This document shows positions 51,061 to 62,555 of a stretch of 64,000 nt of DNA, in pieces. The stretch covers positions 16,923,321 through 16,987,320 of the forward strand of contig NC_080548.1 of assembly GCF_028640845.1 (NCBI RefSeq), read 5' to 3'. Position 1 is the stretch's first letter, and the number at the start of each line of letters is the position of its first letter. Source of the DNA: Ahaetulla prasina. Its lineage: Eukaryota; Chordata; Lepidosauria; Squamata; Colubridae. Under the pieces are notes generated by a model, which worked only from the letters and a program-made list of their open reading frames with translations, was not told the origin of the DNA and did not search any database. The position numbers and the translations under genes are program-made.

Positions 51061-51300
51061 TTTTTTAGACTTTTTAAATTTCTAAATTTAAATTTTAAAT
51101 TTTTAAATCTTCTATAATTTTATATGGGGTATTTTAGGTTTGTCAATTTGACGGTTTTAATCCGGCCACCATTGAATAAGTTTTTTAATTTGATTTTTAA
51201 CTTTGTATATTTATTGCTTTTTATCTTGGCTGTACACCACCCTGAGTCCTTCGGGAGAAGGGCGGTATAAAAGTTTAATTAATTAATAAATAAATAAATA

Positions 51301-52781
51301 AATAAATAAATTTGACTTACTAATACAGAACAGAGCAAAATACTTCATCATTGTATTAAATAATATTTGTGAACAAAGGACCCAGAAGTTAATTTTAAGT
51401 GTGTCTGCCATTGTAGATAAAGTGTTTAAAAGATGCTATAGAAGTAGAACAAGTTTTACCACATAAAACTGAGGCTGATTTCAAAGTGGATTTAAAAAAG
51501 ACAAGCTACAAAGATGATATGGAAAAAGATGCTACACTGGATATACAAACAAAACCAGCTGATGACTTAATAAGTAAAAGAAATATACAAATAACAAAGC
51601 AAAAAAAAAAAAAGCAACCTGGATAACTTTCTTGTGTTGGATTTATAAAAGAGACCTGTTAAAGCTCTGGAGAATTTTGAGAGCAGAATTTTGTGCAAAG
51701 AGGCAAAGGAAAAAAATGAAAAGAAACCAAAGTCCTAAGACATTATTTGAAGGGATTAAAGACCAAGATTATTCAAACTACAAGGAAGGGATATAAAGTT
51801 GGCTTATTTGATCAAAGTTAAAATAGATAAGTTGTTATATCTGGGAACCTTTAATGGACTTTTGCTGACCAGGTGTGAACAGCAAGGCTTTAAGAATTTG
51901 TAGGTAACGTGCACATAAATAATTGATTATTTATCACTTCCATTAGGAATATCCAGAACAGTCAGATGTGTGATTTTGGGGTATACTGCATTTGTTGCAT
52001 TCAGGAGAAGTGTCCCTGCCTTATCTGGAAAAGGAAGATAACCCTCAGTGACACACAACATTGTTATGTGCAGCCTTTGGATCCCAGTAATGCTTTTTAC
52101 TTAAAAGTGCTTTTTATTAGGAAGCAGAATGTGGTATAAAGCCTGCACTGAGGAATCTTATGGGTGGAAGGAAACAAGTAGAGTGCATTATATAGCATCG
52201 GTATTTTTGATCTTGGTGCCATCAGAGTCTGTTGAACGTCAGCTCTCAAAATTACATAGATCACGCTGACTGGGATTTCTCTTGATTCTCCTGTTGAATC
52301 CTGAAGCCATCAACTGGATAGAATTTCTTTGGAAAAGGCTACACCAGACACATCTACTTGCTAATCTCTCTCTCATCCGTCTTAGGTTTGACTGAGGAGA
52401 TGTCTCCCGCCCCCACTTCCTCAAGCCAGGGAATTCTCTTATCTTCCTGCTGAGATCCTGCAGTTTTGCCAGTCCTGGACTTTGTGTCCTTTTGAATGAT
52501 TGTGTATTTAAAGGCTGTATCTGTGGGTCAGAAAACAACAACTTCTTGGGTTTTAAGGGGAACATTTTGAATGAAATGAACAAGTCCCGTCCAAGTCTCT
52601 GAGCTCGGTGGTTTTCCTGCAGATGTTTCATTACAAAACTAGGTTACATCGGTGCTCTCGTGTCACGGTGCTCTCATGTCACGTGTCTGTCGCATGTTTA
52701 ACAAGTTTTGTGGAAGTGTAATATAACTGAACATATATAGGAGGAGTGGCAGAACATAAGGTAGAGTGAAAAGAGGGCTAC
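51301..52781. other. A-rich region then unique sequence
   Basis: 51420-51600 can be read as a Lys/Asp-rich peptide (YKDDMEKDATLDIQTKPADD) with no stops for ~55 codons, which recalls L1 ORF1 or 5' UTR sequence without proof. 51950-52781 shows nothing recognisable. Confidence 0.3.
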
Positions 52782-52794
52782 TACATAGTACTGC

Positions 52795-53150
52795 GGGATG
52801 TGGTGGCTCAGTGGATAAGACGGTGAGCTTGTCGATCAAAAGGTTGGCAGTTCAGCGGTTTGAATCCCAAGTGCCACGTAATGAGGTGAGCTCCCGTTAC
52901 TTGTCCCAGCTTCTGCCAACCTAGCAGTTCGAAAGCACGTAAAAAATGCAAGTAGGAAAATAGGGACCACCTTTGATGGGAAGGGAACAGTGTTCTGTGC
53001 GCCTTTGGCTTTTAGTCATGCCGGCCACATGACCATGGAGACATCTTCGGATAGCGCTGGCTCTTCGGCTTTGAAACGGAGATGAGCACCGCCCCGTAGA
53101 GTCGGGAACGACTAGCACATATGTGCGAGGGGAATCTTTACCTTTACCTT
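52795..53150 (+). mobile_element. Sauria-type SINE
   Basis: Head GGGATGTGGTGGCTCAGTGG with box B CGGTTTGAATCCCAAG, 3' domain AGCACCGCCCCGTAGAGTCG, tail ATCTTTACCTTTACCTT. A short flank repeat TACATAG occurs at 52782 and 53151. Confidence 0.9.
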
Positions 53151-53213
53151 TACATAGCCATAAGTGAATCAAATCTCCCTCGTCCTTGAGTTCCGTTGAC
53201 CCATATCTAACTC

Positions 53214-53700
53214 AAAATGAAAAAGGTCTTCTGCAGTCGCGATATAAGCCTAAGACTGAAAACCAGGCTTGTCAGATGTTACATCTGTTCTATCCTGCTC
53301 TTCAGAGCAGAGAGTGGGTCTCTGACAGAAAACCACTTGAAGAAACTAGAAGTGTTTGAAATGTGGATTTACAGACAGATGTTAGGTATAAGCTGGGTTA
53401 ACGAAAAACCACAAATGTGGAGGTGATAAGCCACCTGGGAAAGCCAAGGGAAAGCCATTAAAAAGCGAAAGTTAGAATATTTTGGACATGTGATGCAACA
53501 ACCAGAAAAATACAGCATCCTTCGCTTAATCCTTTAAGGAAAGATTGAAGGCAAATGAGGTCCAGGCAGAAGAACATTCAAAATCTAAGGGACTGGTTGG
53601 ACAAAACTCAACAGCACTTTTTCATGCAGCTCTTGACAAAAATAGGATTGCCAGCATGATCGCCAACATCCGATGACGGATATGGCACAACAACAAGAAG
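53214..53700 (+). mobile_element. 5'-truncated LINE (RTE-like C-terminus), copy 2
   Basis: The perfect 11-bp duplication ATATCTAACTC is at 53203-53213 and 53701-53711. The trace is RDISLRLKTRLVRCYICSIL, RAESGSLTENHLKKLEVFEM, WIYRQMLGISWV, then REQ-type decay, KKRKLEYFGHVMQQPEKYSI and IEGK.GPGRRT. The ORF is open only to 53426. The tail is GGCACAACAACAAGAAG. This is the same family as 13430-13604. Confidence 0.88.
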
Positions 53701-53711
53701 ATATCTAACTC

Positions 53712-54715
53712 CAAGCAGATGTGCATTAGTTGAAAATATTCCTGTGCCCAGGTATGAGTACCTTTAAATCAGTTTAATTCGACCTTCACATGTGGACCTA
53801 ATCTTTCAGGTCTGACAATGTATGACTTTGCATTTCTTCTTAGAGGAGATTTGAAAACATGTCATTTAGACTTGAGTTTTGAAGTTCATGAATTTCTTCC
53901 TTTGTTCAAGGGCGTCTGGGTAGAACATAAAGATCACTCTAATAAAAAAAAAATATCTGCGGTGATATCTCATGGTTTCCAACAGTGCTTCAAAATAGCA
54001 GGAAATAAATTATTGGTCCAGCTCATGGACAAAATAACAGGTCTAGAAATGCATTAAGCGTAACATCTCTTATTAACTTAAAGTTTTATTGATGTGCTAT
54101 TTTGAGGTAATCTAACAAACGGGGAATTAAAAAGAAAATTTACAAATTTGATGACACTGGTTGATTGCAGAAGTAATCCAAGAAATAGTGCAGTTCTTCC
54201 TAATAGCTAAGTACTTACATTTACCCAAATTTAGTTTTCTTTTTATGTGGAGTATTTTTCTATTTCTGTTAATATAGAAGTTGTAATCTTTTTCGAAAAT
54301 TAAACTCTATATAAAGCCATAATGTATATTTATGGGGCTCTAAAACTTTCTGGAAAAAGAAACTATTAATGGTTTGTTCTGGAACAGGACTGCTTCACAA
54401 TTGCACACATTATAGATGAGAAATTTTAATTTGGTGATAAGGAGAGTTCTGAAGATACAGATAGGTTTAGTTTGAATCTCTTCCCTACTTGTGTTTATAG
54501 GATTAGTAAATTTAGCTTTTTCCTATATGCATCAATACAGATAAGGAAAAATAGGGATAATTTAATACATACTTTACAAAAAAGATAGATTTTCAAATTC
54601 TGACTCTAAATCTTACCATGATCGTGTTATCTGGCAATGATGGGAATAATTCAACTAAAGGAAAGTTGATTTAGAAATAGAAGATAAAGAAGTCCCAAAG
54701 GTACTTGGACTTTAT
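53712..54715. other. No gene or repeat recognised
   Basis: A 79-codon frame at 53818-54057 (MYDFAFLLRGDLKTCHLDLS) is unrecognised, and its splice or promoter context is unclear. Confidence 0.4.
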
Positions 54716-54812
54716 TTTTCCTTGAAGATGTTTCGCTTCTCATCCAAGAAGCATCATCGGTTTTCAGAAAAAGCACCTTTGGGACAACCATGACTGAGAA
54801 TCTCCATGGACA
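54716..54812. mobile_element. Penelope-like terminal fragments, fold-back
   Basis: On the minus strand CCGATGATGCTTCTTGGATG, GAGAAGCGAAACATCTTC holds the hammerhead-like order GAUGA, stem, GAAAC. Directly after, on the plus strand, lies AAAAGCACCTTTGGGACAAC, GACTGAGAATCTCCATGG, a different part of the same family in the opposite orientation. Confidence 0.6.
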
Positions 54813-55300
54813 GAAGATTAAAAAAAATATTCAATGAATGCTGCTTGAATACGCAGAATACATCACCTCTTAGATACCCCTTTCTGGACTGAAAACAAAA
54901 AATAATGATGTGAAGAACTGCATCTCTGCATCCACCAATATCCCCTTGGACTCTGTGTTGACCGATCCAAAGAGCCACTTAATTCTCGGTTCTGTCCTTC
55001 CAATTGGAAAGATGAGAATCTTTCTCTGTGCCCCCCCCCCGCCTCCCGTCACTGTCTTTCCTTTTTAATCACTCCTTTTCCTTTCGTGATATGGAAGAAG
55101 TTGGAATCTCGGGGATAGCTAATCCATTTCAGATGGTCTCCGTCTCTCCCACCCACCCAAGAAAACTAGGGTGCTCACATTTCTCCCTTCAAAGCAGAAG
55201 AATGACAATTAGTAGTGGCTTGTTTATAAGCTGTTTGAAGTCTTCCCAACCTGTCTGTTTGTTCGTCCTCCTTCCAGGCTTTTAACTCCTGCCTTTAAAG
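54813..55300. other. No gene or repeat recognised
   Basis: Unique-looking. The 85-codon frame at 55028-55285 begins in a poly-C/CT stretch. Confidence 0.4.
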
Positions 55301-55705
55301 AGCCCAGGGGACGTTGATTATTTGGCTTCTGTAGCTCTGACGCCTCCTTCTCCTCCTCCTCCTTCATTGAGATCCACCCCTAAGCAGAATACGCACTGTG
55401 GAATGACAGGCATTCGTTCCTCTTTGGAAGGAGCTGGCATGGGAGCGTATTTATGAGCATTACACCGTGCCCTGAACCTGGGATACACAGGACATACCGT
55501 GGCAGAGCTTGGACCCACGATCCTGGACTTTTTTTTCTGACTTGGGGGGGCCGTTGGACTTTTAGGGGGATCTCTGAGTGAGTGGAGGGAAGCGGTGAAG
55601 TTTCTCCACCCTGTGGAGTCTTGTCAACTTTCAGGGGCTGATGTCTGCTTCTCGAGTCGGCTCGCCTTTCTCCTTCTCTCTGAGCCTAACTTGAAGAATA
55701 GAAGA
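55300..55705 (+). promoter_or_regulatory. Candidate 5' UTR/promoter region of an unidentified gene
   Basis: A ~400-bp non-repetitive stretch, somewhat GC-richer than its surroundings, leads without any recognised repeat into the start codon at 55706. No TATA box stands out. Several CpGs and a TCTCGAGTCGGCTCGCC stretch are present. That this is a 5' UTR is inferred only from the exon that follows. Confidence 0.3.
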
Positions 55706-55751
55706 ATGGGACAGACGCGCTACTCAAGACCGGTATATCCAGCTCCCTTGG
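55706..55751 (+). CDS. Candidate first coding exon, gene not identified
   Basis: An ATG in a fair context (GAAGAATGG) opens MGQTRYSRPVYPAPL and one further base before a strong donor GTGAGT at 55752. This gives 15 full codons and phase 1. The block lies in repeat-free sequence and codon content is plausible. The peptide is Arg/Pro/Tyr-rich, with no signal peptide and no acceptable N-myristoylation context (Tyr at the sixth residue). The phase equals that of the exon at 25374-25431, so both could splice to the same downstream exon as alternative N-termini. I do not recognise the protein. Confidence 0.4.
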
Positions 55752-55927
55752 GTGAGTAATGGAGGGTCTCGTTGCAGCTGAAAGCACAGCCAAGAATGAA
55801 AGGCGAAGTCAGAGCACCTTTGAAAAAAAGATAGCCAGGGTTGTGTAAGTCGGAAGGGCTTTGGGATTCTCAGAAGTGCCAAGGAGAGATTGTTTTCGTA
55901 ATCCTTGCCTTTAAAAAAGAGAGGGAG

Positions 55928-55928
55928 G

Positions 55929-55972
<44 letters not shown>
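55928..55972. repeat. (GA)n microsatellite
   Basis: About 20 GA units, ~175 bp into the presumed intron. Confidence 0.95.
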
Positions 55973-55977
<5 letters not shown>

Positions 55978-57631
55978 TCCCTTCTTTAGGAGACCTATTG
56001 CTCTGTAACTTGTACCTGGTGTTCTTTAGGAACCAGGCTTTTTGATCTTTCGCTTGTTGCTGCCAGAATGGTAAAAAATAATATTTATTTTTTTTTAAAG
56101 TAAAACTTGGTCAGCAGAAAATATGTCTAACGCCTTTTGCTTGGAGTGAAATGCTCCAGACAGGGGTGATGTGCTGATTTGCTATTTGTCCTCTGTATGA
56201 ATGATGCTTCATTATTAAAAGATTCATTATTCTAATCACCTACCATCCCGAAGCCATTTACTCAGTCATCCTTTGCAAGGAGGTTTAAAAAAAAAAAGAA
56301 AGAAAAAACACTGATTCATATTCACTTGCTTCCATTTTCAAAAAGAAAAAAAAAAGCCATTCCCTCCACGATCTTACACTTTAGAATTAAAATGGACTTA
56401 TTATCAAAGAAGGAAGAAAGGAAGGAAGGAAGGAGAAGAAGTTTCAGGTTGAGGGTTCCAGACAGTGTCCTTCAGTCCCATCCCAGGGGTTTTAGGTATT
56501 ATTAATGCTGCAATTGGAGTCACTGCTGCTGTCTCTACAAAATCCCATAACTGTACATCTCTTGGGTTCTGATGAATTTTTTTGGCCAAGCAGAGAGTCA
56601 AAGAATTGGGGCAGATGCAGGGGAGATGTCTTCTGGTGCCTCAATTGAGGGCAGCCTTGGTGACAGTGGAGGCAATGTTGAGGACAGGGTAGGTTTTGCA
56701 TTTTAAAGAGTTAACATCCGAATCGTACAAGGAATCTATTTCCCCCCCCTTCTTCCTCTCCTATTTAACTGTAGACCCAATTGAATCATCTAGGGAGCCA
56801 TCCAGAAAATAAGGCTATAAGGCTACCAAGATTTATTTATTTATTTATTTATTTAATCATATTTATATTATCTCCTTAAAAACATATAAATACAATATAA
56901 AAACAAGATTGACGTGGCGTTGCCTGGTAGTCAACCAGGAGCTGACTAAAGATGCTGACAGTTGAGGTTTTTAATGTACCTGCCATTAATATTTTTTTTT
57001 CCACGGTACTCCCAACTCGAGTTAAGAGACGTTTCTTAGCCTGACACTGTGCAGGGTATATATTGCACAAATAGGATGGGACTTCAGTAGAGGCGGTCTT
57101 TGATTTGGGAAATGAACTTTAAGAGTTAAATATATTGGAAGCTTGTCTTGTGGCCTCTATTATAAGTCACATTTTAAATCTCCACTAAGTGCCTTCCCAT
57201 TTTTTAAGAGGCTAAAATAATTCTAATTTTGTGTGTCTGTGCACTCCCTGCTAATTTAAATTGCTAAATGTGTTTAGCAGTTTCCTTATTTGCAAAGGAG
57301 CAGATTACATAATAGCAGACAGATCCTTACGTTCTATTATCTTGTGTTCCCAATGTTTAGAAGACTTAAACCAAAGTACTGATAGTTGAAATTAAAACAA
57401 AACAAAACAATTCTTAATAGCAAATTGATAAACCTTCAATGTACTGTAGGTGCCCAAAGAAGCCCAGTGAGATGGTTGATACAATATTTAGGGCGCAACA
57501 TAACTTGTATTGCTTGTTCCACTGTGCTCATCTGGTGTTACCGAATGAAATCAACACACCTGTTTTTTCACCTTAGTTTTTTATAGATCATATGCATCCA
57601 CCAGAGACAGAATGTATATTTGCCCTTATTG
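55973..57631. other. Presumed intron, no gene recognised
   Basis: It contains an A-rich stretch (56287-56352), an ATTT tetramer run (56830-56856) and short AAAAC units near 57391. No mobile element is recognised, and the frames carry no motif. Confidence 0.4.
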
Positions 57632-58246
57632 CAAATAGAATAGAAATTTTATTGGCCAATTGTGATTGGACACACAAGGAATTTGTCTTGGTGCAGATGC
57701 TCTCAGTGTGCATAAAAGAAAAGATACGTTCGTCAAGAATCATAAGGTACAACACTTAGTGATAGTCATGGAATGGAATGGAATGGAATGGAATGGAATA
57801 GAAAAGAATGGAATGGAATAGAATAGAATAGAATAGAATAGAATAGAATAGAATAGAATAGAACAAAATATTTAATTGGTCAAATGTGATTGGACACACA
57901 AGGAATTTGTCTTGGTGCATATGCTCTCAGTGTGCATAAAAGAAAAGATACGTTTGTCAAGAATCATAAGGTACAACACTTAGTGATAGTCATGGAATGG
58001 AATGGAATGGAATGGAATAGAAAAGAATGGAATAGAATAGAATAGAATAGAATAGAATAGAATAGAATAGAATAGAATAGAATAGAATAGAACAAAATAT
58101 TTAATTGGCCAAGTGTGATTGGACACACAAGGAATTTCTCTTGGTGCATATGCTCTCAGTGTACATAAAAGAAAAGATACGTTCATCAACAAGTCTAAGG
58201 TACAATACTTAATGATAGTCATAGGGTACAAATAAGCAATCAGTAT
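57632..58246 (-). mobile_element. L3/CR1-type LINE with three tandem 3' ends
   Basis: Plus-strand TTGGCCAAT or TTGGCCAAG marks three ends near 57653, 57876 and 58105, a period of ~225 bp. Each is followed by ACACACAAGGAATTT, AAAAGATACGTTC and AGGTACAA. Between them lie (GGAAT)n and (AATAG)n arrays. The upstream side keeps the UTR to ~58246. No coding sequence. Confidence 0.9.
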
Positions 58247-58654
58247 TTAAAATAGAGGTATATGTGGCATTTGTTGATGTGGCCGACACAGGTTACAATA
58301 TTGGAAATAGCCATTATTCTTCTGCAGCAGGTTGTTTTTCTTTTCAGGACGAGAGGTGGGGTGACCTTCCCCATACTTAAGCCCTGAGTGCACATAGTTT
58401 TGACTTCAGCAAACATATTGCAAGACAGTCTGTTGCTCTTGGGAAGGTGTGGGGAAATGTGGAATTTGGTTCAAACTTTTTTTTAAAAAATAAATCTTTT
58501 TCCAGACAAGGGCTTTATCCAGCATTCTCTTGGCTCATCCATGTGTGGGTTCCCAGTGACAGTATGTGCCATGCAAATGATTAAATCAAATGTGCATTTC
58601 ATTATGCATATAATACATTATACAGTGTAATAGACAGCTGTGGGTGTACGACCT
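58247..58654. other. No gene or repeat recognised
   Basis: Unique-looking sequence between LINE and Penelope fragments. Confidence 0.4.
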
Positions 58655-59380
58655 GTGGGTCCCTGGTTGTGTGGATGGGGAGTCTGTAGGGATTCTCAGT
58701 CATTCAGGTCATGTTTGTCCCAAAGGTGCTTTTTTTCAGGAGGCAACTGGACTTCCTTGCTTTTCTTTTTGAAGACATTTCGCTTCTCATCCAAGAAGCT
58801 TCTTCAGCTCTGACTGGATGGTTGGGGGATGGAAGGATTTATATTCCTTGCAGACAGCTGGAAATTTGCATCCTTTTAGAGGGTCTTTAGGGGACGCCGT
58901 GGCTCGGTGGCTAAGACACTGAGCTTGTCGATTGAAAGGTCAGCAGTTCAGCGGTTCGAATCCCTAGTGCCATGTAATGGAGTGAGCTCCAGTTCCTTGT
59001 CCCAGCTTCTGCCGACCTAGCAGTTCAAAAGCACATAAAAAATGCAAGTAGAAAAATAGGAACCCCCTTTGGTGGGACGGTAACAGCGTTCCATGCGCCT
59101 TTGGCATTGAGTCATGCCGGCCACATGACACGGAGACGTCTTCGGACAGTGCTGGCTCTTCGGCTTTGAAACAGAGATGAGCACCACCCCCTAGAGTCGG
59201 GAACGACTAGCACATATGTGCATGGGGAACCTTTACCTTTACCTAGAGGGTCTTTAAAGCACTTGGAGGTTTATCTGTGTCCCCAGGGTCACCTGAATAG
59301 TGCTTCTGGTTCCTGTAGTCTGCAAATTTTCCTCTGGAAATCCATTCCTACTCCCACACCATTCTAAAGGGTGTTATGGG
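58655..59380 (-). mobile_element. Penelope-like terminal region with hammerhead-like core, split by a SINE
   Basis: The minus strand around 58770-58815 reads GCTGAAGAAGCTTCTTGGAT, GAGAAGCGAAATGTCTTC. CUGAAGA, a GCTTCT/AGAAGC stem and GAAAU follow the hammerhead order. The flank GTCCCAAAGGTGC and CTCAGTCATTCAGGTCATG is the same family as 54716-54812. 59257-59380 (CTTGGAGGTTTATCTGTGTC, CCTGTAGTCTGCAAATTTTC) appears to continue it. The SINE at 58890-59243 interrupts. Confidence 0.6.
58890..59243 (+). mobile_element. Sauria-type SINE, full length
   Basis: Head GGGGACGCCGTGGCTCGGTG, box B GCGGTTCGAATCCCTAG, 3' domain GCACCACCCCCTAGAGTCGG, tail CCTTTACCTTTACC. The 13-bp duplication TAGAGGGTCTTTA is at 58877-58889 and 59244-59256. 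Confidence 0.94.
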
Positions 59381-61039
59381 GAGGTTTCATTTTATTTCCT
59401 CGAAGAATTTGCTGCCACCACCAATATACTCTTGTTCCTGCTGATGTAGAGCAGAGCCTGTTTTCTTTCTTCTTTTAAAAAAAAACAACCAACAACAGCG
59501 GCATCTGCAGCATTAGTGTCTTTAAGCTTATCAGCTGTAACTCTGGCTCTTTTTCACTCCTCAGTAGCTAGCGCTATTAACTCTGGTTACGATGAAAAAA
59601 ATATATATATGACAAAATATATTGTGTGACTTGCGTGATGCAAACCTCACTATTTTGAACTTGATACCGGATGCAAGTACGCAAGTCACAGAGTTTTCCA
59701 CAGTGATGCCATGATGTGTGTTTTGACACTCCCTTCCACCCCCTGTTCCCTATGTGTTCACTTGACATTCATCTCAGGCAACTAACCCAAGCCGTTGATT
59801 GAAAGCGAGAGTTAGCTGACCCCAATTACAACTTCTGCCAGGTTTCCACTGTTTTTCTCAAAATGCAAATGCGCTGCGTATCTTCTCCATCGTGGTTCCT
59901 GGACAGTGAAAGTGTTTGCATAGTGGATGTACTAGGTCTAAAAAATACAGTTTGTGTCCAAATTAAGCAGGTGTTTTGTGATACGGAGTTTAAATTTACG
60001 AAAGAGGAATAACCCGTTGTTTTTAATCAGAAAATATGCCAGCTTGAGAGCAAGAGATAAAGCCTGTGCAGACTTCCTTAATGAAAGAGCAAAAATAGAC
60101 ACTCGGTCTACTTTTCGTTGGGTTACTGCTACAATAGCGCAAAAAGCCTGCAGCCTAGGATCTTCTACCATAGCTGGAACTAGCTAGCTTTTATTCTTTT
60201 TGAAACACACAAGCTCCAATGTTTGTACCAATCTATATAAATCTGTTAGGAAAGATGTATAGAGATAGCATTGCATGGCCTTGTGATTTTCAGTTGTTTT
60301 GTTAAATAATTTCAATGGTGACATTGTTTACCTCCAGCGAGTTTGCTAGTAGCCTGGGGTGCTTACTATTGTATTAATGCGTTGGTTGAAATATCAGGGG
60401 AAAACCCCCTTTGCACTGTTCCAGGGTCTGTTTGGATCCCTGTGCTACATCAGAGCCATCATGGGTTGTTCTTGGCATCGTGACATCAACCATCTTCCTG
60501 TTCTGCTCATCATATGGTGCTTGGTGCAATGCAGGATACGCTAATATAATGCCATCAAATTTATTGAGTTATTATTGAGCACCTGGTGGATGCAAGACGT
60601 TGGCATAGGAATATATGCGTTTCTGCTAGCAAAGGGGGAATTTATTTATTTATTTATTTTAAAAGCTTTAATTTGGTGGTATTTATGGCCCTCCTTGACT
60701 GCTTTCTGGCTTTGCTGTTACGGGAAACTGCTATCCTTTGGGTATATGTAACTCAAATGAAAATGATAGTTAACAGTGGAAGAAATAGACAAGGCAACTG
60801 TTGCATTACCCCAGAATTTTAAATATGCGTAAAGAATGATGGGACTTACTGTCTGTGTTAATGCCAGAGGTTTTCTTTTTAAGACTGGTGGGTGAACAGT
60901 TAGGAAGATTATTTCAGTCTATGATTACTGCGGTCCAATTACTGTATGCTCAATGAGGGAGAGATTGGGCATTACCCACTATGGAGGAATGGTTAGTGGA
61001 ATTGACATAATTTGCCAAGATGGGAAAATTGCCTTATTT
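59381..61039. other. No gene or repeat recognised
   Basis: A long repeat-poor block. The plus frame 59954-60187 (77 codons, with RKYASLRARDKACADFLNER) is unrecognised, and an overlapping minus frame of equal length exists. An ATTT run is near 60640. Confidence 0.4.
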
Positions 61040-61125
61040 CAGTGTTTCTCGGGCATGGGAACTTTAAGAGGGCTAGACTTCAACTCCCAGAAAACTTAAA
61101 AGTTCTCAAGGTTGAGAAACACTAG
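61040..61125. mobile_element. Small palindromic hAT-like MITE
   Basis: CAGTGTTTCTCGGGCATGGG, the TTCAACTCCCAGAA centre, and AAGGTTGAGAAACACTAG. The 8-mers CCTTATTT (61032-61039) and ACTTATTT (61126-61133) fit a target duplication. Confidence 0.8.
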
Positions 61126-61133
61126 ACTTATTT

Positions 61134-62188
61134 GATTAGACAGAAGTCATTACTGACATTCATCAATAACTTCAAAACACCTTGCAGATTCTTTGCCCAA
61201 GAAAAGAAATGTTTCTGACGTAGGCTTTTGATGATTAGAAAATGTAAGTCATAAACCCACATTACCTGTTGATCCATCCATGGTTTTCACAATACGATCT
61301 TAGAATATTTATGAAAAAAAAGTGAATATATTTTATTTGACTAAGATTAGCATACTTAACTTCATTGGGTTTTTGGATTTAACAGTTATTACTGTAGAAT
61401 ATTTGATCTGATTACAGGTGGTTGTGCTACAATATAACACAACACAACACATTGCTTTGGAGTGATTATATCCCAGTATGTCTTCACTTCCCTTTACAAT
61501 CAATAATCAATAGAATGAATTCTAGAATGTCATTGTTTTTTCCATGGCATTGGGAAGAATGGTGAATATTATAGTTTGGGGCTGCAGAAAATGTCATTAA
61601 AATAATGTTCCTACTGTGAACTTGGAGATGATCATTTCACCAAGTGAATGAATAAAATTAGACCTCTTATTAAAATACAGCATATGATTTAAGAGCTGCC
61701 CTTGGCATTTTCCTAAAGAGGAAATAAATACTTGGAATATTTAGCAATGTGGCTTTTGATGTCCAGAACTATGTTTGCAAAAGAAATCCTAAAATATTGG
61801 CTTTTGTGTCCTGCAAAATATGAAGAATGATTTTTTCAGAGGTACTCACTAAACATGGGGGTCTCTTTTGATCTATTTCATAGCCTTTAGATCTTACTCT
61901 TCTTTCTGAGCAGGTCATGGAAATCAAAATACATAATGTTGCCAACAACTTTCCTCTGGTTGCTGATCAAACTTGCTTAGTTTTCAGAAACTATAATCTA
62001 TATATTGTTCCTTTTATGGCAGTGATGGTTATACAGTAATGTTGATTAGTAAATAAGTGAGTTTTAAGTGATTTAAAGTGAGTTTTCTTGAGTGGTGTTT
62101 TAAATCAGTTTCAGTCAAATCCACTCTACCAAGAATTCAAGAAAAGCACCTTCCTTTTACCAACTGAATAAAATTATTTAAGTAGAGG
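61134..62188. other. No gene or repeat recognised
   Basis: AT-rich unique-looking sequence. A short AACAC run is near 61436. Confidence 0.4.
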
Positions 62189-62201
62189 TACCAAGGAATT
62201 A

Positions 62202-62542
62202 AACTCAGTGGCTAAGACGCTGAGCTTGTCGATGGAAAGGTTGGCAGTTTGGCGGTTTGAATCCCTAGAACCCGTAACAGGATGAGCTCCCGTGACTTGT
62301 CCCAGGTTCTGCCAACCTAGCAGTTCGAAAGCACGTAAAAAATGCAAGTAGAAAAAATAGGGACCACCTTTGGTGGGAAGGTAACAGCGTTCTGTGCGCC
62401 TTTGGCATTGAGTCATGCCGGCCACATGACCATGGAGATGTCTTCGGACAGCGCTGGCTCTTCAGCTTTGAAATGGAGATGAGCACCACCCCCTAGAGTC
62501 GGGAACGACTAGGACATATGTGTGAGGGGAACCTTTACCTTT
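62202..62542 (+). mobile_element. Sauria-type SINE, slightly 5' truncated
   Basis: It starts in box A (CTCAGTGGCTAAGACGCTG) and lacks the first ~10 nt. Box B GGCGGTTTGAATCCCTAG, tail GAACCTTTACCTTT. The 13-bp duplication TACCAAGGAATTA is at 62189-62201 and 62543-62555. Confidence 0.94.
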
Positions 62543-62555
62543 TACCAAGGAATTA

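Larger units (their letters stand above)
49005..51300 (+). mobile_element. L2 LINE, 2.3 kb, 5' truncated
   Basis: It starts within ORF2 between endonuclease and reverse transcriptase, covers the whole reverse transcriptase and C-terminus in three frames, and ends in ACACCACCCTGAGTCCTTCG, GGAGAAGGGCGGTATAAAAG and (AAAT)n. It is the longest LINE in the window. At least four frameshifts are visible. Confidence 0.92.

Noticed and set aside
59954..60187. A 77-codon frame with plausible protein composition
   Set aside because: An equally long frame overlaps on the other strand, and no start context or splice site supports it. Left as unexplained sequence.
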